From Asterias amurensis (Eukaryota; Echinodermata; Asteroidea; Forcipulatida; Asteriidae): 64,000 nt of DNA. The stretch is taken from contig NC_092657.1 in NCBI RefSeq assembly GCF_032118995.1, forward strand, positions 1,175,891-1,239,890, read 5' to 3'. Both the position numbers and the translations under genes were made by a program. How positions within the stretch are numbered: position 1 is the stretch's first letter; the number at the start of each line of letters is the position of its first letter. The notes beneath the pieces are model-generated. The model saw nothing but the letters and a program-made list of their open reading frames with translations. It did not search any database and was not told where the DNA came from. Below are positions 49,125 to 59,275 of this stretch, one piece after another.

Positions 49125-49265
49125 CGTGTTGTGGCTGAGTGGTCAAAGCGCACTGGTCTCGAGCTCTGAGACCAAACCGGCTCTTGAGAGCCAACACTCC
49201 CTCAATAGAGATAGTTACACACGGTTGTACCGCAAATGTACTATTTATTATTCATAGTTACTTCT
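49125..49265 (+). mobile_element. tRNA-like SINE head joined to a tail shared with the hammerhead element
   Basis: The head TGTTGTGGCTGAGTGGTCAA resembles the A-box half of a tRNA-Leu/Ser gene. The following CTCTGAGACCAAACCGGCTC and GAGAGCCAACACTCCCTCAA match, in reverse, the sequence beside the hammerhead-like core at 61595-61630. The hairpin GGCTC/GAGCC is conserved. It is not an intact tRNA gene. Confidence 0.6.
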
Positions 49266-49298
49266 TATTCTTCATACAATGCAAAGCTTCAAAAAACA

Positions 49299-49440
49299 TT
49301 TCATAGAGCTGCTTAAGAAGAAAATATTGCTTTACAGTTGTCTGCTAAGCAGACATGAGCAGGATACCAGCCACAAATTGTACCTGTGACGTGGCATTTA
49401 GGCTGGTAACCATAATTCGTTAAGCGTAATTATTGAGGAA
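49299..49440. mobile_element. Foldback family F2-related fragment
   Basis: It contains TTCATAGAGCTGCTTAAGAA, TCTGCTAAGCAGACATGAGC and GGATACCAGCCACAAATTG, then TTTAGGCTGGTAACC. It is the same subfamily as 31890-32065. Confidence 0.75.
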
Positions 49441-50580
49441 GGCTTATTGGACACAACATTGAAAACAGATTTTCAACAGAGAGTGAGAGAGAACAGAAGC
49501 GATCACTGAATAATATAACAAAACACCTCATAATTATATGTAACTATTTAAAGAATTTGTTATAGAAGCAAAACAATTTGTATAAAAGCCCAGTAATTGA
49601 AAGAAACATGTTCGAAAGACAGATAGGCACTATTTAAAATAAACTGGAATAAAACATATAAATGACCACAACCTTGAAAACAAAAGCAATAATTTACGGG
49701 ATCGAGAGAGACTTTCTCCAAGAAAAGTAGGGTACCATTTTAATAAAAACCACAGTAGTCTTTCCCCTCCTCGTTCCCTTCTCCCCTTCATCAAACTAAC
49801 AGATGATGACCAAAGACAATCAATAGAAAAAGCGGCGTTAAAATACTCAGTTCCGTTGTTCTTCGATCCACCATACAAGAGTCCTTCAGAAAAAAGACTC
49901 GACTTCACCGCATAACACTAATATAAAAAGCAAAGACCGAGAACAGAGGAGGAGATAGGGAAAAAACTAGGGGTGCAGCGTCGATAAAATCGACCCGGTA
50001 CCAACTAATATTAACGTGCACCAATTACGGGAAAAAATGGATCCGTCCGTAGTCTGCTATGCTTTATGAATTTGTGTTAGAATGTACTAAGAATAGACTT
50101 TGATATTTCAATTAACGAGGTCGTGTTTTTACCGTATTCTCCTCCTTTTTGTCACACTTGTTCTCCTTCTTAGATTATAGTTCCGATTGATTTCAAGCTG
50201 AGTGTTTGTCTAAGACATTACAGTCGGGAATGATTTTCAAATTGGGCAAAATTGAGTTAAGAATATTATTCTTTTGCGTCAGTGGAATTGTTGATTGGAA
50301 TAACTTGGGGAAGGGTGTTATGAGAACGTGTATAGGTTTTTATTAATTCATTTTCATGTTAGAATAACACTCCAATACAATAAGTTGAATAACCTCAGTG
50401 ATGAATTTCATAAGCTGGTTTAGTAGCTTGGGATCATTTCATTGGTCAATGTTCAATTGCGTCAGTCAAGCGAATAATAATAGCCCGTCTGAAATAATGT
50501 TCGTTTCCGTTTGGTATGGACTGCGCTATTTGATCATAATTCCAAACACAGTTGTAGGGATTTAGGCTACCCTCCGTAGG
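49441..50580. other. Unrecognised spacer
   Basis: No gene is supported. A 92-codon minus-strand frame at 49630-49908 has no recognisable motif. Confidence 0.45.
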
Positions 50581-50582
50581 CC

Positions 50583-50900
50583 ATGTTTATTTATGGTTAA
50601 ACTTTGCCTTTACAAGTACAAGTCGCAACATTTTTTTTCCAGTAACATTTTTATGATATTAGTTATCAAGATTTTCTAGGGAAAAACATATAAATTAGAG
50701 TTGCCCTGATTGTCTCTCGGTGCCGTTATAAAAGCCTCACCGGTCCATAGTTTAACTTTTCCTTTGCCAATTTAAGTCGCTAAATTATCTTCTAAGTCAT
50801 ATTTTTATGGCCTTAGGTATAAAGTTTCTTCGAAAAAACCCATTAGACTTGCCCTGATTGCCTCTCAGTGCCGTTATAAAAGCCTCACCGGTCCATAATG
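50583..50900. repeat. Tandem duplication, about 155 bp unit
   Basis: GCCGTTATAAAAGCCTCACC followed by GGTCCATA occurs at 50723 and 50868, each preceded by TTGCCCTGATTG(T/C)CTCTC. Upstream parts share AACTTT(G/T)CCTTT and ATTTTTATG. Confidence 0.88.
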
Positions 50901-51461
50901 AATGATAATGACCGCCTAATACGCAGCGCACGGTTACATCCGGCAACCAGCCAATCGGCCTCGCCCCCTCTGAGGACCAACCCAACCCAATGCTAAAATT
51001 AATCACTAAACCAACCAGGGTTATCAGCATTACACAGCGGATGTAAGTCAACAAGAAGAGACAGCCCAATTGGTCCATCTTCAACCAAACAACCTCGGCA
51101 GTCTTTCTCTACCCATTTGGCGCCAATTTAGCGTCTAACTCAAAAGGGCGGGAATACATGCGACAAGGCAAATTAAACTCTAAATTTGCAACAAAAACGG
51201 ATGCGCGATTAGCTTCGGTTGGCTTAGCAATGCTTGAGCTACCCTCAGTTTTTAATCATGGTTTTCTCAGCCCCATGGATAGCGTGATTATTAGTGGTTG
51301 GATTTTGTGTTTTTCTGGCTTCGTTGTGAAGACCTTGTTCTACGTAATCATACGGAAAGGAGAGCGATCAAGCGAGACGGTTGGTGGGGGACACACGGCG
51401 ATGCACGGTGCATTCAATCACTGCAAAAGCAACTAAACCAGGCTCCATTTTTTTTTAAGGC

Positions 51462-51499
<38 letters not shown>

Positions 51500-52513
51500 C
51501 TGAAGACTATTGCTGAGCGAAATTTGTTCACAAGAAGACACAGGGAATGATCAACAGTATTTTAGCATTTTGACTAGCTTTAGGCTAAGCAAGTTTGTTT
51601 ATACTAAGTAAAATTAGTGTATTGTAGGACACTTGAGAAATCATTGTTACATTGTGTAAAATACCCCACAAGGACAATGCCCGTAAGCTCACACTCGCAC
51701 ACACACGCACACCCCTATGGATCCGGTTTGTGGGACTCTGTTCTTCACGTCATATATCCTCCGATCTTTGCGGTATGAGACCTAAATTCTACTGGAGCCC
51801 ATGTTTCCTGCTATTTTGTTTTGTCCTTAGCCTCGACAATACAAGCATGAATTGCCTTTACGTTACTAAACACTGTGTTTCCAAGGAAATAGTCATTGTT
51901 TCTAAGATAAATTATTTTAGTAACTCAAGTTGCTGTTCATTTTTCAGTAAGCAAATTGCCCATAGGAGCAATGAGCTGTACAACAGCAAATTCAATTTTT
52001 GCAGGATAGCGGGTTTCTATTTTCTGAGCCTAGCTTAACAGCCAAAATGGCTACCTATCAAATAATTATTGAAAAGTCAAATGAAAATTAGTTGCCTGAA
52101 ATTATGTTTGATTCGTTTCCTTGAGGCTTCGCGGCTTTGAAAGAACTTTCTTTAGTAGCTTTGTTTTGAAATTGTTTGCCATTGTGAAGAGCATGCAATG
52201 TACCATTTTATTTTGCGGCTAAAGAGAAGTGCGCCCTCCATTGACAGTACAGCGTACAGTTAGGACTTGTTCGTTGTTTTGGTTGAAGTTATTGCCCAAA
52301 AGTAAATGTTTTACAGCTACGTATGAAGCAGAAAGGTTTCCTTTCGTCGAGAGATTATGAACATGATGTGCTACATCAAAAGTAGTTGCAGCGAGCTTTT
52401 TAGCCAATGGATTAAAAGTAAGTATAATTTATTGTATTGTATTGGACGTAAACAAACTGATTTATTTGCATATATTATTTTACCCTTAACCAGTACCGCT
52501 ATGAGTATGACAC
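50901..52513. other. Unrecognised spacer with a long T-run
   Basis: A homopolymer of about 35 T lies at 51465-51499. Frames at 50797-51084 (minus), 51158-51436 and 51652-52038 (plus) show no recognisable domain. No gene is supported. Confidence 0.4.
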
Positions 52514-52905
52514 TTTTATAGGCAGTGGACACTATTGGTAATTGTCAAAGACTAGCCTTCACAGTTTGTGTATCTCAACATATATGCATAAAATAACAAA
52601 CCTGTGAAAATTTGAGCTCAATCGGTCTTCGAAGTTGCGAGATAACAATGAAAGAAAAATAACCCTTGTCACACGAAGTTGTGTGCGTTTAGATGATGGT
52701 TGATTTCGAGACATCAAGTTCTAAATCTGATCTGAGGTCTCGAAATCAAATTCGTGGAAAATTACTTCTTTCTCAAAAACTATGTCACTTCAGAGGGAGC
52801 CGTTTCTCACAATGTTTTATACCATCAACCTCTCACCAATACAAAGAAAGGTTTTATGCTAATAATTATTTTGAGTAATTACCAATAGTGTCCACTGCCT
52901 TTAAA
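52514..52905 (+). mobile_element. Foldback element family F1, full length
   Basis: The left end is TTTATAGGCAGTGGACAC and the right end is TGTCCACTGCCTTTAAAC. The hairpin arms GAGACATCA/TGAGGTCTC lie near 52710-52740. It is very similar to the copy at 4281-4645. Confidence 0.92.
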
Positions 52906-53371
52906 CTTGATTTTAATTGTTTGTTATTGTAAATCCTAATAATAATATTCTATCTTTTTATATCGATTCATGGCAAACCAATTTTTTACATTTAATTGAT
53001 AAAAATAATAATCTTTCCTTGAGAAAACGATACTATTTTTATGGCCAAACAAATTTAAATTATGTTTTGTTACAATCATCTTTGACTTTGATTTTTTCCC
53101 CCCTTTTTTTAATATGATATATTATAATTTAAGTAAAATTAAACACCAGTCCGACAGACATGACATATACAGCAGAAGAGAGGACTCAACAAAGATGTAT
53201 GTCGTGTCATGTGTGTAGGTGCCAGGCACAACTAACTTTCAGCCAAGGATGGTTTTCTTTTGACCTCAGTATGAGGGCGCTGTTTGGGTTTTTGACGCCA
53301 TAAGACATTATTGACTAAGGCTTTTAACTATATTTTGTAAGACTGAATTAATACAATCCTCATTTGCCTTT

Positions 53372-53532
53372 TAAGGCCGAGTCACACTGCAGCGATAACG
53401 ATGAGAATGCATTCTATTGGTTGAATTGCTTCACGCAGAATACACACATGCTCATTCAACCAATAGAATGCGTTCTCTTGCGTGGTGATTGGTATCATTT
53501 TCGTTAATCACTGCAGTGTGACTCGGCCTTTA
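53372..53532. mobile_element. Foldback element family F9, next to the zinc-finger gene
   Basis: The ends read TAAGGCCGAGTCACACTGCA and TGCAGTGTGACTCGGCCTTT. Inner arms AATGCATTCTATTGGTTGAA and TTCAACCAATAGAATGCGTT also pair. It ends 56 bp before the splice acceptor of the zinc-finger coding exon, so it lies in that gene's intron. Confidence 0.9.
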
Positions 53533-53588
53533 GCCTTGTCCATTTCTGCTGATTTTCCAGTCAAATATTTTCTTGCATTTTGTTGCAG

Positions 53589-55549
53589 ACATCTTCAAAT
53601 AAAAGATGGACCTCAATCCAATAGTAATGGAAAACATCGCTGTGTCTGTTTCCACATCACCCAGTGACCAGCACGTCCTATCGGGTGGGGTGGAGTCAGC
53701 TGTACAAGTATTCTTGGAGTGGTCTGGATTTGAGCCACTGGAGAGTCAGGTGCCACTAATGGAAAGTAGCAACGATATCCATCTACTGCACCCTAGAAGT
53801 CAGGAAGCCATACAAGATATGGTCAACTGGAACCCCTTGATGTGCCCAAACTGCGGTAAGAAATTCGCAAGCCAGAGGAATCGCAAACGTCATGAGAAGA
53901 CGCACAACACAACACAATCGTTTGAGTGCGAAATCTGCGATAAGACGTTCCCTCAAAAATGTTACTTGAAACAACATGTAGAGTCCCATGAGACAAGGAA
54001 CTACGTCTGTGACATCTGCAGGAGAGCTTTCGTCCACATGCATCAACTGAAGCGTCATAAAGAGCTTCATTCTGGTGAGAAGAGTCATGCGTGTAGTGTT
54101 TGCTCACGAGCGTTTTCACGAGCTCGTTCGCTGCGTCTACATGAGATTAAACACACCGGTAAGAAACCGTTTCTTTGTACCGTGTGCGGGAAAGGCTACC
54201 CACTCATGCAGACTCTGAAACGCCACATGGGTGTTGTTCATAGCACCAAGAGGCCGTTTAAATGTGTGGGTTGTTCAAAACGATATTCGCTTAAGTACCA
54301 TCTTAAGCGCCATGTAAAGGCTCATCCGGAATGCATTGTTTCAGATGATGGTGGGAGGAACACTGAAAGGACAACTGGGTGTAACACTGGAAGGAACACT
54401 AGGTTTGACACTGAAAGAAACACTGGGTGTAACACTGAAAGGAACACTGGGTGTAACACTGAAAGGAACACTGGGTGTAACACTGAAAGGAACACTAGGT
54501 TTGACACTGAAAGGAACACTGGGTGTAACACTGAAAGGAACACTGAGTGTAGCACTGAGATTAACACCGATACCAACAGTAACATCGATCTCAACACCAA
54601 GATTATCACTGAGAGAGATATTGAGGACAACACTCATTTAAACACCGTATTTAACACTAACATTAAAACCATGAGTAACACTAAGAAGAACACTGAGAAG
54701 AACACAAATATTGAGAACATTGCTGACCCTGAACCACAGAGGGCGCTAGATACAGACACTACCACGGCTGAGGGACTGCTCCACTCTCTGGAGGGTACCC
54801 GGTCCACATCCCTGAAGAGTAAAGCTGCCAGGAAAAAGATGCAATGTGTAACGGAAAACTCAAATACCCAACTAGTAAAAGATTTCACGTGCCAGACTTG
54901 TATAAAAAGCTTCCGCAATGAGAAAAATCTCAAAAGACATGAGAAAGTCCATCTTGTGAAGGAGAATAAGTTCACATGCGAAGTCTGTCTGAAATCCTTC
55001 CGCTTTGTAGAGTATTTGAAACAGCACCAGGAGAGTCATGAAGAGCGACGTCACCAGTGTGACAAGTGTGAGAAGACGTTCATCCACAGTCAGCAGCTTC
55101 GTCGCCACATGGTGATCCACACTAGAGAGAGATCACATACATGTAATATCTGTCAAGCAGCCTTCTCTAGAAAGTTCACCCTGACACGACACCAAGATAC
55201 TCACACCAAGGTTAGGCCGTTTGAATGCCAGCGATGTCATAGAGCCTTCTCAAACAAGCAGCATCTGAGGAGACATGCGGTTACCCACACTCAGCAGAAA
55301 AGCCACCCTTGCCTGGAATGCAGTAAACAGTTTGCAACATCTCGTGCGCTTAGGGAGCATATGAAGATGCACACTAATGATCGCAGGTTTGTCTGCGATG
55401 TTTGCAGCAAAGCATTCACAAGGAAGTCTGTTCTTAGCAATCATCTGAAGCGGCATGACAGGGAAAGGGACACTCGGGACGAACTTTCTGAGATACACCA
55501 AGTGAGAAGACTGGTCTTTGACAATACCAAAGGTGTCCAGTGTCTTTAA
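53589..55549 (+). CDS. C2H2 zinc-finger protein with 13 fingers (647 residues; coding from 53606)
   Basis: This is a probable nuclear DNA-binding protein. An intron acceptor TTGTTGCAG ends at 53588. The ATG at 53606 follows an in-frame TAA at 53600, which fixes the start. Fingers of the C-x2-C-x12-H-x3/4-H type start at residues 80, 108, 135, 163, 191 and 220 (group 1) and at 429, 458, 485, 513, 541, 569 and 597 (group 2). Linkers are mostly not the TGEKP type. Residues 1-79 have no recognised domain (no KRAB, SCAN or BTB). Residues about 249-345 are a Thr/Asn/Glu-rich linker built from an eight-residue repeat like ERNTGCNT. The last 19 residues (from EIHQVRRLVF) and the TAA are encoded by the end of a family F1 foldback element, so the ancestral C-terminus was probably different. 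No orthologue is named; finger arrays are too similar for that by eye. Confidence 0.93.
54354..54640 (+). repeat. Coding minisatellite, 24-bp unit, in the zinc-finger gene
   Basis: ACTGAAAGGAACACTGGGTG followed by TAAC repeats about eight times at 54361-54560 and decays into AACACT-based units to about 54710. The length is a multiple of three, so copy-number change keeps the frame. The other forward register and two minus-strand registers are also open here because the unit lacks stops in them; those are shadows. Confidence 0.92.
55490..55549 (-). mobile_element. Terminal fragment of foldback family F1 inside the zinc-finger reading frame
   Basis: Read on the minus strand, this 60-bp segment matches the left end of family F1 (TTAAAGACACTGGACACC to CTTGGTGTATCTC) at nearly every base, with one T missing. 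It supplies the final 19 codons and the TAA of the zinc-finger gene. A family F2-related fragment follows at 55550. Confidence 0.93.
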
Positions 55550-55645
55550 TATCTTTTTGCTAAGCAAAATTAAGCAGGATACCTGTCACAGGTTGTGCCT
55601 GTGACGCTGTATTTTAGCTGGTAGCTTTATTCTGTTGTGCGTAGC
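55550..55645. mobile_element. Foldback family F2-related fragment
   Basis: It has TGCTAAGCAAAATTAAGCAGG, the palindrome GTCACAGGTTGTGCCTGTGAC and TTTTAGCTGGTAGC, as in 49299-49440. It would lie in the 3' UTR of the zinc-finger gene. Confidence 0.7.
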
Positions 55646-55824
55646 TACTTTTTCATGGCCTCAATTGCTCTAGCACCCAAAGTTCTGCCCTGGTCTCAGC
55701 CTTGGTGCCCCTTTGGCTGAAACAAATCTGGGCACAATGTCATTGAACGGCACAACAAGTAGCTAAGCACAACAAAAATATGCTTAGCGCCTTGAACACC
55801 CAGCAGGGTGGATACGTGCGCATT

Positions 55825-55900
55825 ACAAGTCTCCTGACGATGACTAAAGCAAGCTAGTCAAAACGTTGAGACCAATTTCAGAACTGACTCCTCGGCAGTA
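55825..55900 (+). other. Hammerhead-ribozyme-like motif, copy 2 (core base altered)
   Basis: CTGACGA at 55834-55840 is followed by a perfect six-pair stem TGACTA/TAGTCA with loop AAGCAAGC, then AAAACGTTGAGACC. The expected GAAA after the stem reads AAAA, which would change the conserved G of the core and probably abolish cleavage. It lies downstream of the zinc-finger stop codon on the same strand. Confidence 0.5.
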
Positions 55901-56043
55901 CAGTTAATTACGATCCTATAAGCTAAAGTAGTAGTCCAGTCTAATTTCTATACCATCCGCCCTGGTAATAGTTAAAAAGCAGGACAGTTCTTTTCAGAAC
56001 TGAGAAGTCTCCCGAACCTCCGATTATCTACTCCACGGCAGTA

Positions 56044-56049
56044 GAATAA
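56044..56049 (+). terminator. Candidate polyadenylation signal for the zinc-finger gene
   Basis: AATAAA occurs about 0.5 kb after the stop codon on the coding strand. It is a chance-frequency motif in AT-rich DNA and is only a candidate. Confidence 0.25.
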
Positions 56050-56159
56050 AGCAAGATAGTTCCCTAAGAACCTGGCAAGTAGATACGCACATGGTGTTAC
56101 CGCAAACCAAATATACAAGTCTTATTGTTATTATGACTTATTACCAGCTAAAACACAAT

Positions 56160-56275
56160 TTCACCTGTATCATCTATGACTGGTAATGGTATGGTGCTCA
56201 TTGTTGCTTAGCAGAAATGTTTAAGTAACATTTTCTGTTTAACAGCTGTATGAAATTGGGCATAGCTGAGAGAAC
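56160..56275. mobile_element. Foldback family F2 right-end fragment
   Basis: It contains TTGCTTAGCAGAAATG and ends GCTGTATGAAATTGGGC. Confidence 0.6.
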
Positions 56276-56540
56276 TGAGACAAAGAGAAAGAAACAAAAA
56301 CATGTGACGCAATTTTTTTCCATTTGTAATGATCTTTTAATCTTTTAATAAAAATTATTCAACTGAAGAAGAAAAGGTGTCAAACGTTTCACAGCTGCCC
56401 GAATTGTGTTGAAATTGACGTTCAAGCCACACTAATGTGTTCAAATTTTAAAACGATTTTGTTGATGATTGTTCTGCAAACAGTTTCTCTCTCACTTAAG
56501 TTTGTCAGAGAATTTTACAGATATTTACAAAGAGGAATCT

Positions 56541-56850
56541 TAAAGGGTCAAATCATTATCTTCAAACCCTGTAAGTTTAATGTAAATCTATGGACATTTT
56601 GAAAAAGTACCCAAATCCTTTAAAGGGTCTATGTAACTTTTGTAGGACAAAAAACACAATGTCCACAGATTTACACTAAACTTACACTGAGGTTCTGTAG
56701 TTTTTGAGAAATGAGTAAAACAATGTCATGAAAATGATTTTCGTCTCATGAGACGAAAATTATTTTAATCATTTACAAACGTATTTTCATGACATTGTTT
56801 TACTCATTTCTCAAAAACTACAGAACCTCAGTAAGTAATATTTGAAGGGA
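56541..56850. mobile_element. Foldback family F8, rearranged copy
   Basis: A near-perfect palindrome centred at about 56745 (TTTTCGTCTCATGAGACGAAAA) has arms GAGAAATGAGTAAAACAATG/CATTGTTTTACTCATTTCTC. The segment CCCTGTAAGTTTAATGTAAA, which lies at the right end of 40494-40845, is here at the left end (56566). The copy is therefore permuted or two copies are joined. It sits just 3' of the terminal exon of the 112-residue death-fold-like gene (minus strand). Confidence 0.85.
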
Positions 56851-56937
56851 AGTTTTCCAAACGTCGCTATTTGCAGTCGTCGTTTGCTGTCAAAGTTATC
56901 TCAGGCGGACAAAAGATCCATTAGATTTGAAGAATTG

Positions 56938-59275
56938 CTAAAGATCATGTTTCTGCTGGTACACTTCGATTAACATCTCTGCAATGTGAGCAACACAGTT
57001 AAGACAGAAACGCCATTATGAACACTCAAATAATTACTTCACAAGTTAACTACCATACTCACCCCCCCCCCCCCATCCTCTCTCTCTGTTGGATGGGTGT
57101 TTTGTTATTTTTTTATTATTATTTTTTTAACAGACGGGTGGGTATTAGAAGACATTCTTTGAGGCAGAATGGCTTTGTAGAGGTGCTGGTCACCAAGGCC
57201 CAATTTCAGCGCTGCTTAACGGTAAGCAAATTTGTGTATTTCACAGGTTAGCAGTAAAATTTGGCGGCCATGTTGCGTGTTTTCCGTGGATTTGCATTGT
57301 GACGTCATTTATTTCCGTGCGGTAAGCACCGGAAGGTAAGAATATATGCCTTTTCGTGTGCTTACGGTTAGCAGTGCTATGAAATAGAAATTGCACAGTA
57401 AGCACAAAGTCGGCCGCTAAGCAGCGCTATGAAATTGGGCCCTGTTCGTTCTTGCCACTCACTGGCTTGGTATTTTGTTTTTATATTTTGCTTCCTTTTA
57501 TCTTTGTTTAGAGATTTGTGTATTTTGCATGCTTGGTGTAAAGAATAATAAAACAAACTAAAGAGCACTGGACAGCTGTTGATATTGAATTGATATAAAA
57601 CACTGTTGGAAACGAACACATTTATAGGTACGGTAACCCTCTTATAGAGAAAAAAAAACATCGGGGCTCAATTTCATGCAGCTGCTAAGCACAACAATTT
57701 GCTTAGCATAACATTGATTCCTTAGTTGGTAAAACAGGATTACCAAAGAATTTCATTTTGCGTGTTACTGGTATTCAGCTGTTGTTTGCTTATCCTGAAA
57801 ATCACGTGAACATTTGATCGGTAATCCTGTTTTCATCAAGGCAAAAATGTCATGCTAAGCAAACAGTTGTGCTTAGCAGCTCTATGAAATTGGGCCCTGA
57901 AGTGTGTTTAATTAAGCTTTCAAAATATTGCTGCAACTTTTATGACAAATTGACACAGGTTATTTGTGTTGGAATACTGGTCTTTGAAAATATTACCAAA
58001 AGTATACCCTGTACCTTTAAAGGCATAAGACACTATTTATAATTACTCATAATAATTATTAGCATAAAACCTTACTTGGTAATGAGTAATGTAATGGGGA
58101 GAGGTTGATGGTGTAAAACATTGTGGGAAACGGCTCCCTCTGAAGAAGAGCAGTTTTTGAGTAAGAAGTAATTTTCCACGAGTTCGATTTCGAGACCTTA
58201 TATTAGAAATTTGAATTTGAGGTCTCGAAATCAAGCATCCGAAAGCACACAACTATACGCGTGATAAGGGTGTTTTTTCTTTCATTATTATCTCGCAACT
58301 TCGATGACCAATTGAGCTCAAATTTTCACAGGTTGGTTATTTTATGCACATGTTGAGATGCACAAAGTGAAAAGACTAGTGGTTGGCAGTTACCAATTAG
58401 TGTCCATTGTCTTTAACCAAGTTATCCAGTAACATTTTACTTACCTCGGCCAAGAGCTGGTCTGTTGAGTTGAACCAGCGCTTGGTGTAACTCCTTTAAG
58501 ACGGGTAAATCTACGTGAACATCTATTAGCCATCTCGTAAGGTCGTGGTAACAGAGTCCAGTGTACAGATGCAAGTGAGTCAACTCGTATGCTGGTTTCT
58601 TATACAGCGCGACAAGTAAATTTCTGCATTCTGTGAGAAATTTCAAGGAATTCAAACTGTCTTATCTCTGGGATTGGACAATAATTATATCAAATTAAGA
58701 AAATTCTTGTAAAGACAGAAACATGTCAGTAGCCCTTGTAGTCATTTGCCTAATTTCATAGATCTGCGTATAAGCAGATAATTTTTCTTAACAAATTCAT
58801 GCTTTGCAGAAATAAACAGAATCCAGTCAGAAATTATGTTGTGAAATGGTAATTTGGCTGGTAACCTTACCCTGGTAAGTATCTTGTGTTTTTGGTGCTT
58901 AGGCAGCTCAATCCTTATATTAGACATGTTTGTTAGACCCTGGGTAACAGACTGTCACACACTAGTCAACCATCAAAAAGGGAACGGATGTGTAAATCTG
59001 CATAATAATTTTGTCTGCCTGTGAGGAATTCCTCTATCCGAAGTCGACAGGAGATGAAAAACAACAGCAGCAATAACAACAACACCACCACCAACGACAA
59101 AAACAATACCCGCCTAATACTAACAACAACAAAAAACATAAACATATTGTCAAAACAGCTTACCTTCGTCAGAAAGTTTGGACGCTAAAATGATTAATTT
59201 TCGATCGTTCATTGTTGCGTAGCATTGTAGGAAACAAATACTGAACACAACAAGAAAGCGAAATTGGTGGTCCAT
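56938..59275 (-). CDS. Small secreted death-fold-like protein, paralogue A (three exons, 112 residues)
   Basis: Exons are 59164-59275, 58445-58630 and 56938-56978; both introns are phase 1 with GT-AG ends. Residues 1-20 (MDHQFRFLVVFSICFLQCYA) form a signal peptide. Residues about 22-100 parallel paralogue B: LASKLSDE, ECRNLLVALYKKPAYEL, YTGLCYHDLTRWL and NRPALGR. The spacing (helix with ECR, Trp in DLTRWL, then a Leu-rich helix before RPALG) resembles a death domain. Two cysteines (C39 and C64) are shared with B and could form a disulphide. The last exon, chosen because its acceptor (TTGCTCACATTGCAG) and phase fit, gives EMLIEVYQQKHDL and stop, which aligns with RIAVEVF of B but lacks B's acidic tail. 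That exon is the least certain. G at -3 and +4 supports the start. Function is unknown; death-fold identity is inferred. Confidence 0.8.
57018..57197. repeat. Simple-sequence tracts in intron 2 of paralogue A
   Basis: A C-run of 11 bases near 57062 and a TTATTATT/T-rich tract near 57105-57130 lie here. Nothing else is recognised. Confidence 0.5.
57198..57443. mobile_element. Foldback family F2-related element in intron 2 of paralogue A
   Basis: The ends read AGGCCCAATTTCAGCGCTGC and GCAGCGCTATGAAATTGGGC. The middle is rearranged: two further GCTTA(A)CGGT(T)AGCA blocks indicate nested or duplicated ends. Confidence 0.75.
57663..57899. mobile_element. Foldback element family F2
   Basis: It runs from GGGGCTCAATTTCATGCAGC to GCTCTATGAAATTGGGCCC. 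The arms AAAACAGGATTACCA/GGTAATCCTGTTTTCATCAA pair. It lies in intron 2 of paralogue A. Confidence 0.9.
57930..58417 (-). mobile_element. Foldback family F1, full reverse copy preceded by a half-copy
   Basis: The full element spans 58015-58417 (hairpin arms GAGACCTTA/TGAGGTCTC at 58190-58230). Just before it, 57930-58020 is a decayed half-element sharing GCAACTTTTATGACAAATTGA and CTGGTCTTTGAAAATA. The full copy ends only 27 bp from the splice donor of exon 2 of paralogue A. Confidence 0.88.
58745..58925. mobile_element. Foldback family F2-related element in intron 1 of paralogue A
   Basis: It shows CCTAATTTCATAGATCTGCG, TTTGCAGAAATAAACAGAATCC and TTTGGCTGGTAACCTTAC, then a terminal TGCTTAGGCAGCTCA. 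Confidence 0.7.
59058..59140. repeat. AAC/ACC triplet tract beside the exon 1 donor of paralogue A
   Basis: The tract is low-complexity AACAAC/ACCACC sequence, ending about 20 bp before the splice donor (which reads leftwards from 59163). Confidence 0.8.

Noticed and set aside
49130..49200. Intact tRNA-Leu/Ser gene
   Set aside because: Only the A-box half is tRNA-like; the acceptor stem and T-arm do not close.
54322..54641. Long frames in the other registers and on the minus strand of the zinc-finger gene
   Set aside because: They are shadows of the 24-bp coding minisatellite.
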